Shown in pieces: positions 55,201-64,000 of a stretch of 64,000 nucleotides of DNA (positions are counted from its first letter, which is position 1; every line of letters begins with the position of its first letter). The stretch spans positions 26,096,481 through 26,160,480 of the forward strand of contig OX424561.1 of the NCBI GenBank assembly GCA_949152475.1. The letters run 5' to 3'. The translations under genes were made by a program, and so were the position numbers. The stretch is from Terebella lapidaria (Eukaryota; Annelida; Polychaeta; Terebellida; Terebellidae). The notes under the pieces were generated by a model. It saw only the letters and a program-made list of their open reading frames with translations, did not search any database and was not told the DNA's origin.

Positions 55201-58200
55201 CTAACATCCTGAGTAGAAAGAACACGAACACAAAACTCATATGTCACCAGTTACTCGGAGCGAGCTGATAACAAAATAAGGGGGTATACTTAAATTTTGC
55301 AGTATTCAACTCATAAATACCGACTTCAGGTAAACCTTTGTGGTGTTCTTTTGTTCAGCAGATAGCTGCCAAGTTTTTCAGCCACAAATAAATGCACTGC
55401 ATGCATAATATTCCAAGTAATGGAGACGATGGAGACGAGTGAAAATCTGAAAATGAAGTATAAATTTGGTCAATTTTGGCAGATTTCCTGATATGAAGGC
55501 CACTAAAGTGGTCGAATAAGGTTACTTTTATCCATATTACATTGCAGTGAAGTATTCTGCTCATTTTGACACCTCCTGCAAACATTTAAGCCCAATATTG
55601 CCCAAGTTATGTCTGTTTTGATGATTTCGAGAACTTGTGTTTTCGACCGTACATCAACGCACATCAATCATGATGTCATAAACCCCCGCACACAACTAGA
55701 ACATGACAACCCTCCTAATATGGTCCAAATAGGTCCATATAATGAAATTATTAGGGTTGTCGCTTTACACAAGGCGGGTAGAGCCAACTCAAAATATAGA
55801 GCACTTATCACCCAATGACCGCCATACTAATTGTGCGTCTGTCCTTTTTGCCGCACATTCGACATAGTAATCACACAATAGTATTGCTTTGTGTAGGGTT
55901 CGGCGACCCCACGATAAAGAGATATACCCCATTACTGGAGTGACACCGAATGTCTTATAAATCCGCCCACACTGCAGCATCATAACCGTGGTGTCACTAC
56001 TCGCGCACACCACGTCACAACGCTACAGTGCTTTCCCCTTTTGGAGAGACCTCGTCCCCGAGGTCAGCTATATCCCACTGTTGAGCCACATCACAGGCCA
56101 CATATGCAACCACTCACACATGGCGGTGATGCAAGTCAACAGCGGGGCCGACCCGGGAGCGACGCCGAGAGAACCCAGTGGTTCGAAAGGTACGGCACCA
56201 ATGTAGGGTTCGGCGACCCCACGATAAAGAGGTATACCCCCATACTGGAGTGTCACCGAATGTCTTATAAATCCGCCCACACTGCAGCATCATAACCGTG
56301 GTGTCACTACTCGCGCACACCACGTCACAACGCTACACTTGTTAGCTATTAAACATCTTCTGCATTTCTTGCACACTTATTCCAAATATTGTACAGTGGT
56401 TTTCTCTCAAGGCGATCGTTCGTTGTCGTTTTACAAACCCGGCCGCTATATAAAAAAAAAATGGTGTGAAAAATCGTAGCGGCGATTTTTTATATAGAAA
56501 GTGAAAATCACTTTTGAAAATGAGGCGATCCCAACGACCAACATTACAATTTGGTGTGGCCTTATACAGACATATTCACAAAACTACGTTCTGTACTTCG
56601 TCATTATAACAATCGTTTTAACTTTTGTTACCGAATGATGTTCATAAATACTAATAAATCAACTACATATTGCATGGTGCCGTAATACCGCAAAATATGC
56701 AGATATTTAAAGAGAAAACAAAACCTGATTTCACAGGACAAAAAGTAAAGGCTAAATTGAAATGCTATTTTGAATCATACACTCTCCAAACATCTCTACG
56801 AGATTCATTCTAAAACCCCCAAAATACGACCATAATTGTGCAGTTGTATCCCTGCATAACGATTCTGAAAAAAATAGGACTGGGATCACAATAGAAGATT
56901 TGATTGAGTACGAATTAGATCCTGATTTACTGGCACCAATGCCCGTTGCTTCTCTAGACAGAATAGGCTGATAATAAAGAACTATCTGCCTATAGCTGTT
57001 TCTTCAGATACACACAAAAACGGTAAGATAAGATAAGATTTAACGTCGGTATATAGGGATAGCAATAAACATTAGCATACAAGATTCTATTCCCCGACAG
57101 ATAATAAATAAAAAAAAATAACATCATGATTTATGAATGAATATGACAATATGTACATGATGAAATGCTACATAATAGAGATTTTACGTAACACACATGA
57201 ACCACGTGTACACTTTTTAGGCACCCATACTGAAACCTTTCCCTTAAAACAATTTATGTCTGAATATTTAAAATCATTACTCAGTGAATTCCATAATTTG
57301 GCACCTTCATAACAAAAAGATTGCTTTCCATATTTTATAGTACATTGTACCAAGAATCCTCTGGCTGCATCCGCCTGAAAGCAATCTGGAATTCGATCGA
57401 GGCCGTACAATGGTGTTGATTTCAATTTCAAATCAGGATACTTCCTGGTATTACGAATTGAATAAAATATTAAGCTTCGAATTGGCGATTGACGGAGAAT
57501 CGATATAACGCGAAGCAACAACGAACTGAAAAAATCAATGAGGCTAAATGATTCGACACTGTGTGACTAGGGTTTTACCAATATATCTCTTGATTTTTGG
57601 TTCAGAAAACTGATGTAACGGCAGCATGATATCTTATAAATCATACATGTAGCTCTGCGTTAGTTTTGTGAGAACATGTATCTACAAATAAGCATAACTT
57701 TTTACCAGATAATGAGGAAACATTCATTATCAAACAGAAAGTTTTGTTTTGTCATTTTCATGAACCATGATATCAAAATTCATGTCCGTGCTTATACACG
57801 TATGTATTACGTATAAATCGTTATCCGAACAGGTGGTGGAAAAAAATCCTCAGCCGGAACAGAGCTTGCTTCTCTACCTTCGGGACAACTGTATCCTTTT
57901 CTTTTTGGTCATGTGAAGCTGTATGGAAAATATTATAAACTCCGTAATTATTTCATATCAAAACGAATCCATGGAAATCGTCTAAACCAAACCTAGCCAT
58001 ATAATAATGAAAATTTAGGAGTCATTTCAAAGTATGTGGGCCACTCTCTCGAGCTCCTCATATATGGCCTATGGCCTATCATGGTCTATTATATATGACC
58101 TACGGTATTTACTGATATACATGTAGTCCAATATGTATTGGACCTTGACTTCTGACCCCAGTGATGCTGAAAGGCACCAAGTCAGGTTGTGACCAGGGGG

Positions 58201-61200
58201 CGTGTGGAGCCTGTACGGTCATGCTCTCCAAGTATGACCGAGGACAAGACAAAATACGGTTAGCCTCCAACAATTAGCCGATGGAGAACTAGCAGAACCA
58301 GAATTTCAAAGATGGTGATGCGATATTTGCATAGTACATCCATATAGTGCTCTTATAAGGAATATTTCCGAATATCAAATTCAGTGTCTTCAAAGGGGAT
58401 TGTGTAGGAGCTCCGTGTTCTGACTTGTAATTTGCAACCAATGGCAGCTCTTGACCCAACAGTCTGAACCCACGTATAGCACTTTTGTTCTAGCCACTCT
58501 GCAGTGACGGCGTGTCTTGTGCCCGTGTGCTCTGTCCATGGTCTAGCAGTGACCACTGTCCAGGGAATAGGCAGTGTCAACACCAAACTACACCCTGTAC
58601 AGGTCTGTTACCTTGGTTACGTGCTTCATGTGACATCAAGGATCCTCTACAATATTATAGAAGATCCTTGGTGACATTTCGTTCGTACAAATATATAGGA
58701 ATTTCGAAAAAAATACCCTTGGAATTAAAACAGATTTGGACAAATTTCTTTCATCCAAACCATTCTGTTATCAACAGAAGCAAACACTGTGAAAACTACT
58801 TTGTATGGTTGTTTCCACTGTAGAACTGATCACCACTAGTGACCATGCCCCCATTTAAAGGATTAAGGCTAAATTCAAGAATAAAAAAATCATTGAAAAA
58901 ATATCTATTCTCAATTAACGTGTTCAGTACTGGACTAATCTCTGACTACAAGTATGTAGTTTTCCATACTACTCATACTTATGACAGGAGATGTTGGTAC
59001 GCGCACACGGTACACAGTGTGGCTTCTGTACGCCGGGCTTTGTCATGTCCATGTGCACACTGCTTCGGAACAACCCAGAACCCTCAATGGCTGATATAAA
59101 CAGGGCTCTCAGGGGTCTGAAAATGAGCATTGTTTATGTATTTTACACTTGCGTACCTAATTATGTTGGGTCATAAAATCTGGCTTGATAAATGTCCAAT
59201 TATTCTATTGCCCCCACGTTCCATGGACAGGTAATCTTTGCCGTTGTACTGGATATAGACCGATTCTGGATGGATTCAGACCCTTTGCGAAGGTATTTTG
59301 AGACATTAATGAACCTAGCTGCATACCCATATTGATAACATCGGCTTCCAAGCGACAATTGTATACCAAACATGCGTGTACCAGTAATATGCTCTGGAAA
59401 TTCTAATTATCATTAAATTAAAGTATCATCGTGGACTTTTTAATTTACTATCTCAAGCTATATCTAGTCAAGTAAAGATTGAGGAATTACACTTGCTGCG
59501 AGTTGATGATTACCGCAGGTTAACTCCTACAGTTGAAAACAATATTATTATGTAGAGCTGGTATGCGTGTCCTATTCCTTACACGACAGGACTGTCCAAT
59601 GGGTGATCAGTGTTGTCGCCGGACGTCCCCAGAACCAGGAACAGTCATCGACAGTCCGGTCAGCAACGTGTTTGTGGAGTATATTAGCAGAAATAATAAT
59701 CGTATATCATGCATGTTGATGATAAACCTTCTCAAACTTAGTATCCATACACTCAACTATATAAATGTTGACCTTGTTTTTGCAGGCAGCAAAGGTCGCG
59801 TATGATCCATCGCAGGATATTATTTTCCCGAGCGAGTTACAGGTACATATAGGCCTATGCCTCTTGTGAACATTGATCTGTAATGTAGCCTACACTTATA
59901 GGTTTACCATCTCGGTGTTTGGATTCTGCCTTCAGTTAAATGACCAGCACGATAAAGAATCATCCCATTGAATAATCCCATTAATAATCATGTTAAAGGA
60001 GCCTGAACTGAATATGTAAATACAAGTACCGGTATTTACAGTTGGGAGTCTAGGGCTAGCTGAAATACATTGAAAATAATTCCAGTCCCTTAATTGCTTG
60101 ATATGTGTAAATTTTAGCTGTCTCCAGCCCTGGATCAAGAGAGCGTGACTTTCCGATCTGGATCAGTGACCTGGATCCGGCCTACAACGCTCCAACAGCT
60201 CCTGTACACCAAGGCTCAGTACCCTGGATCTAGGGTCGTCTCGGGCAACACCACTATCAGTATGGATTCGTGGAAAACATCGTCGATCTTTTTTGGCATA
60301 TAAATCCCGACGAGACCTTTCCGACGAGACCTTTGTATTCCGTATGGTAGATGTATAAATATTTTTTTCCTGCCAGGTTTGGAGAGAAAGTACAAGGACA
60401 AGCACTATCCTGTCCAGATTTCTGTCTCACATGTGGCAGAATTACATACGATAACTACTACAGAGACCGGACTACAGCTTGGAGCCGCTGTTACACTGGC
60501 GCAAATCGAGGACTACATCGGGGAGCTTTTGGAGAATGGGGAGACTCCTAGTGGTGCTTACCTTACATACTTACATTAATTTATCTGATATCCATACGTA
60601 GTGTACGCAATGCATTTTGTGATTCTTGCTTTTTTTTTAGATCCCAATCATTGCGGATTGGTGGCGTTTCAAGAAATGCTGAGGACGTTTGCAGCACAGC
60701 AAACCAAGAACGTCGTGGTATGCAGGAAACACATCAAATTTCTGCAGAATTACATGTAATATACGATCGTTTGTGACAATTTGTGATGATAGCATTCATA
60801 ATATCCTATAATCACACTTCTATTTCGATTTAATTTGTTCAGTCCATAGGTGGTGCGCTGGTGTCTGCCTGGTCCAACTCTGACGTGATACCGTTGATGT
60901 GTGCACTGAATACCCAAATCACCGTGGTTACTCGAGGTCCATTTAATGAAAACAATACGTTTTTGTCGATAAAAATGCATGATAATAATTGCGATCGCAT
61001 ACGCTTGCCATATCGCCTATTGGTTCACACTTTTTTCCCACCAAATAAACCAGGTCGACCTGATAAGGTTGTTACACTTGGTGCAAAGTTCTACGAGTCA
61101 CGAGGAAGTGTACCGCTGCAGGAGAATGACGTCATTTTGTCGGTGGAGATTCCGTTCCAACAGAAGGTTTGTATGAATGAAATGCCCAGTGAGTGGAAAA

Positions 61201-64000
61201 GTTAGAACCTGGAAAACCCGCACAAATATCAACGACTGTGCATACATGTACTACATTTAGTTCAGAGCTGCCATATTTGTGAAATTATATGACGAGGAAG
61301 AACTAGAATGACCCGCAGTTGAAAGTAGGTTTGCAGTACGTCCCGTCCGGGAGAATCGCGAGTTGCCCCCACAAGTGACACAAGCGTTGAACACGCTGAA
61401 AACTCTCCATTTTACCCTACCAATTTCATGCTATTCGTAAACGCTTGTCTACAATTTTAGTAATTACAAATGTTTCACCTCGAACATTGCGAGATTCGGC
61501 CTCTCTTCTCACCCTCTAGGACCATTTGGTATACAGCATCAAACATGCCAAGCGAGATTTTGACACCCCACTCGTCAGTTTGGCAGCAGTTGTGACACTG
61601 GATGAGAGCCACGCCACAGTCAAGGACATGAGACTTTACTATGGGAATATCTCCGGTCCGGTTTATTTTGCTGAGCATATTGCAAAGACCCTTTCTGACA
61701 GGTAAAATGCATGTAGGGTGAGACCTTTAGCATGCGTACTTATATCCACGAAGATTGGTATAAGGCATACCAATAGTATTGCCCAGTAAAAGTTACATGT
61801 ACTTTATCGATTGCTTCAAATTGATCTCGTCCCAACTCCCGCACCCTTAGGCCCTGTGACGGCACGCTTCCTGGTGTGATCCAATCGTTGCTCAAGGAGG
61901 AGTTTTCATCCTTAGAACTCACAGACGCTTTGAGAGGTTTGGTAGATGGAGCTACCTGGCAACTGATGATGAAGATTCTGAAGGATGCACGGGGCGAACA
62001 AGTGGGTATTCATGGGTATATGAAGAGATATTAGAGCATCTTTACCTTGGTGTGCTGCAAAATTGTTTGCTCGATCTTCCGTAAATCATCAACAAGAACT
62101 TCAACAATCCTCACTGTAGCAATTTATATTATCAGTACAATGTATACCAACATTAAACAATGCAGGCCATCCCAGCCGAGGAGTTGAGTGCCCTGACTGC
62201 TCTGAACAGAGGCCCACCTGAGGGCACCCGAGTGTATGAGGAGGTTCCCAGTGACCAGGCCGAGAGTGACGCGGTGGGTCGCCCAATCCCGCACAGAGCA
62301 GCTCGACAGCAGGCCACAGGGGAGGCCTTGTATATCGATGATATGCCAAGTAGAGAAGGTACGTGTTTATCCTTTCATTTGAGATCCAACTGATAATTTA
62401 CACATTATGTGAGGCAGCAGCTAGTCTATTTGTTTGCGGTTGATATTTGAGATGGATTTAGTTCCATTGAAGTAAATGATGATCCGCTATGTCGCAGGCG
62501 AGCTGTACCTGGAGCTGGTGACGAGTTCGGTCGCTCACGGCCGCATCCTGTCCGTAGACAGCTCAGAGGCTATGAGACTCCCCGGGGTGGTCGACATCCT
62601 CACCGCTAAAGACGTCCCGGGCGACAACAAGTTCGGCGTGATGATTCCAGACGAAGTTGTTTTCGCGGAAACTGAGGTGAGTGGCAATGTTTCCGATAAT
62701 ACAAGTAATGGATAAACGATTGTTTTTGTTCTGGCTTAGATAATGCCTTTTGGAAATTCAAAGCTAACTCTAAAACTAGGTTAATGATTAGACCTATGTA
62801 TACGTGTAGCGTCTTTGTTGACGACAACGTCTTGATGTTCCACATTGTTCCACAGTCGTTCTTCCCCTACAGGTGACCCATGTTGGACACGTCATCGCTG
62901 GCGTTCTGGCGACTTCGAAACTTCAAGCGCAGAAAGCAACCAAACTCGTACATGTGGAGTATGAGAAGCTCGAGTGTATCACTACCATCCAGGTACTCTT
63001 CAAGGAGAAACACTGCTATAAATCACCTTCACATTTACTGGTGACATTTGATTTATCGCATGTGACGACGCAAAACTAAAATACGATGCAGGAAGCCATA
63101 GACAAGCAGTCCTACTTTGACGCCCGTCCGTGCATGTCGGCGGGTGACGTGGCTGTCGGGATGCGAGAGTCGGACGTGGTGGTGGAGGGGGAGGTGGAGC
63201 TAGGCGGCCAGGAACACTTCTACATGGAGACTCAGCGGGCACTCGCAGTACCACTCAAGGAAGACCAAGAGATGACACTACACGTGTCCCATCAGAATGC
63301 ATTCAAAATGCAGGTCACTATGGGTTCGATAAGATTACATGTAGATGTACTTCCTGTTGTTATTTTTGTTTTGTTCTGATACGATAAGATGAGCAAATAT
63401 GACTTACCTGTAGTGTTGGTTTATGTACTTATTGTGTAGGTATACCTTAAACTATCTTCCACAATGAAATATGTCGTCGAGCACTTGCAATCCTGGAGAC
63501 ACCCGTCATGAATTCCTCCAATTTAGGGATGGGTGCGAACTTGGGTAATACTTCTTGAGTATAACAAACTGCAAATTCCATCCCATCCATATTCGTTGCT
63601 ATTGATATTTAGGAGGTGGTTGCCAAGACTCTGGGCATTCCTTACCATAAAGTGACCATCCTGACCAAGAGAGCAGGTACTTGTAGGTTTGATACGCAAT
63701 ATTTTCTGACATGATGGTAGGAATACAGCAGAGTTCTGACCCACAACGATACTACTCACATTGCATTGTTGTGATCAGGTGGTGGTTTTGGCGGGAAAGA
63801 AACCAAGCTCATGGTCGCATTGCCTGCAGCTGTCGGTGCATTCAAGTAAGTCCAAGTTGAATTTGGTGCATTCAAGTAAATCCAAGTTGAAATTTGATAC
63901 GGCATGTACGTCCATTTACAATGAGTTTCAGCAAATATCATGCACTTTCTCTGTACATTTATAAATATTTACTCTAACCAGACACAAGCGTGCTGTCCGC
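52299..64000 (+). CDS. XDH: Xanthine dehydrogenase-family molybdenum hydroxylase, 5' 22 exons (partial at right edge)
   Basis: Exons: 52299-52340, 57833-57890, 58162-58258, 58494-58602, 58988-59114, 59231-59292, 59590-59667 (or to 59678), 59786-59842, 60118-60259, 60377-60553, 60641-60717, 60843-60936, 61054-61166, 61520-61701, 61851-62001, 62166-62358, 62498-62676, 62873-62992, 63092-63313, 63613-63676, 63779-63845, 63982 onward. All are GT-AG with compatible phases (about 810 codons). XDH oxidises hypoxanthine and xanthine to urate in the cytosol. The [2Fe-2S] ligands fall at C43, C48, C51, C73, C113, C116, C148 and C150, the mammalian XDH numbers. The FAD domain (about 210-520) is divergent: [14 protein letters not shown] replaces the usual SIGGNIITASPISD-like segment. 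The Mo domain shows [10 protein letters not shown] and GGGFGGKET, including the active-site Glu. Residues separating XDH from aldehyde oxidase lie beyond the window. Confidence 0.92.
52872..52960. repeat. 22-bp repeat with GGCGGCCGCC core, four copies, in XDH intron 1
   Basis: GGCGGCCGCC at 52872, 52894, 52916 and 52939, each followed by ACTTAAT-type spacer. It is followed by scattered CCGCCAAATTAA words to 53100. The core is self-complementary. Confidence 0.85.
53203..53224. repeat. G homopolymer in XDH intron 1
   Basis: About 20 consecutive G. Similar runs occur at 33878, 45780, 45842 and (as C) 43071 and 46006. Confidence 0.85.
53236..55110. repeat. Dispersed repeat, copy 1 (interrupted), in XDH intron 1
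   Basis: Pieces at 53236-53330 (AAATAAGGGGGTACACTTAAG), 54046-54310 (GCCACAAATAAATGCACTGC) and 54951-55070 (ACATGACAACCCTCCTAATA) match, in the same order, a shorter copy at 55250-55830. The 715 bp between 53331 and 54045 is absent from the second copy. It is GC-rich and has no identified function. Confidence 0.65.
53422..53435. promoter_or_regulatory. RFX/X-box-like palindrome
   Basis: GTTGCCACGGCAAC matches the RFX consensus GTTRCCATGGYAAC at 13 of 14 positions. It sits in intron 1 of the XDH-like gene inside the GC-rich segment. A single chance match is possible. Confidence 0.3.
55250..55830. repeat. Dispersed repeat, copy 2, in XDH intron 1
   Basis: More compact version of the 53236-55110 repeat. 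It starts TTACTCGGAGCGAGCTGATA and ends near CACCCAATGACCGCCATACT. No protein was recognised in either copy. Confidence 0.65.
55892..56337 (+). mobile_element. TRIM-like miniature LTR element (copy 2)
   Basis: LTRs 55892-56027 and 56202-56337, each 136 bp with TGTAG...CTACA tips, and a 174-bp internal part. They are almost identical to the element at 19187-19633. The flanks TTTG and CTTG agree in three of four bases, so the target duplication is imperfect. It lies in intron 1 of the XDH-like gene, in the same orientation. Confidence 0.78.
56338..57009. other. XDH intron 1, unassigned part
   Basis: AT-rich. A small inverted repeat around AAAAATCGTAGCGGCGATTTTT lies near 56468-56490 (arms AAAAATCG and CGATTTTT). 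No gene. Confidence 0.4.
57010..57521 (-). pseudogene. LINE 3' fragment in XDH intron 1, antisense
   Basis: The open frame 57521-57168 on the minus strand ends with [20 protein letters not shown], the LINE C-terminal pattern also seen at 18315-18530. It is followed by a TTATC-type tail at about 57018-57036. A 5'-truncated insertion. Confidence 0.75.

Noticed and set aside
56120-56205. tRNA-like GGTTCGAAA and CACCA words in the TRIM internal region
   Set aside because: No acceptor, D or anticodon stems could be paired around them; the words differ at the 18735 copy.
59653-59680. Fixing the 3' end of XDH exon 7 at the GT of GTATAT (59679)
   Set aside because: It leaves phase 2, which does not match the phase-0 start of the next exon; ending at 59667 keeps the frame, so 59678 is given only as an alternative.

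Overview
The window looks like an invertebrate animal nuclear genome. It has GT-AG spliced genes and a dense mix of DIRS-type, LINE, miniature LTR and hairpin-ended elements. A marine lophotrochozoan, probably a mollusc, is my best guess; it rests on the repeat style and is inference. Two spliced host genes can be modelled with confidence. One is a four-exon SAM-dependent methyltransferase of the Rv2258c-like group (minus strand, 22391-20468). The other is the 5' two thirds of a molybdenum hydroxylase of the xanthine dehydrogenase family (plus strand, exon 1 at 52299, running off the right edge). Its [2Fe-2S] cysteines fall at exactly the residue numbers of mammalian XDH.

Layout. 0.45-13.3 kb: two decayed DIRS retroelements head to tail; the second is split by a 5-kb hairpin-ended element that carries arrays of a 134-bp repeat and a nested TTAA-targeted MITE. 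13.8-14.5 kb: minisatellite. 15.1-17.5 kb: inverted copy of the hairpin-ended element. 17.9-20.1 kb: LINE 3' fragment, miniature LTR (TRIM) elements and a fold-back. 20.5-22.4 kb: methyltransferase gene. 22.7-24.6 kb: a second kind of tandem-array element and a 60-bp array. 24.6-28.1 kb: LINE whose long ORF is broken by a single stop. 28.5-31.2 kb: third hairpin-ended element. 32.8-34.7 kb: a 33-bp minisatellite and a degenerate repeat of about 185 bp. 35.1-38.0 kb: an intact ORF joining a LINE-ORF1-like nucleic-acid-binding protein to a NADAR domain, convergent with a tyrosine-recombinase element bounded by split direct repeats. 38.4-49.9 kb: fold-backs, a decayed LINE, two more hairpin-ended elements and minisatellites. 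51.2-52.1 kb: an 883-bp fold-back element with a 6-bp target duplication, 237 bp upstream of the XDH start codon. 52.3-64 kb: XDH-like gene, with TRIM, LINE and dispersed repeats in its 5.5-kb first intron.

The most unusual content is the NADAR fusion next to the split-repeat recombinase element. NADAR enzymes act on ADP-ribose-type N-glycosidic bonds, so a nucleic-acid-binding element protein carrying one suggests a counter-defence or nucleic-acid repair role. The second signal is a set of transposon-borne tandem arrays in which every unit carries a perfect DR1 nuclear-receptor site and an extended half-site, repeated dozens of times.
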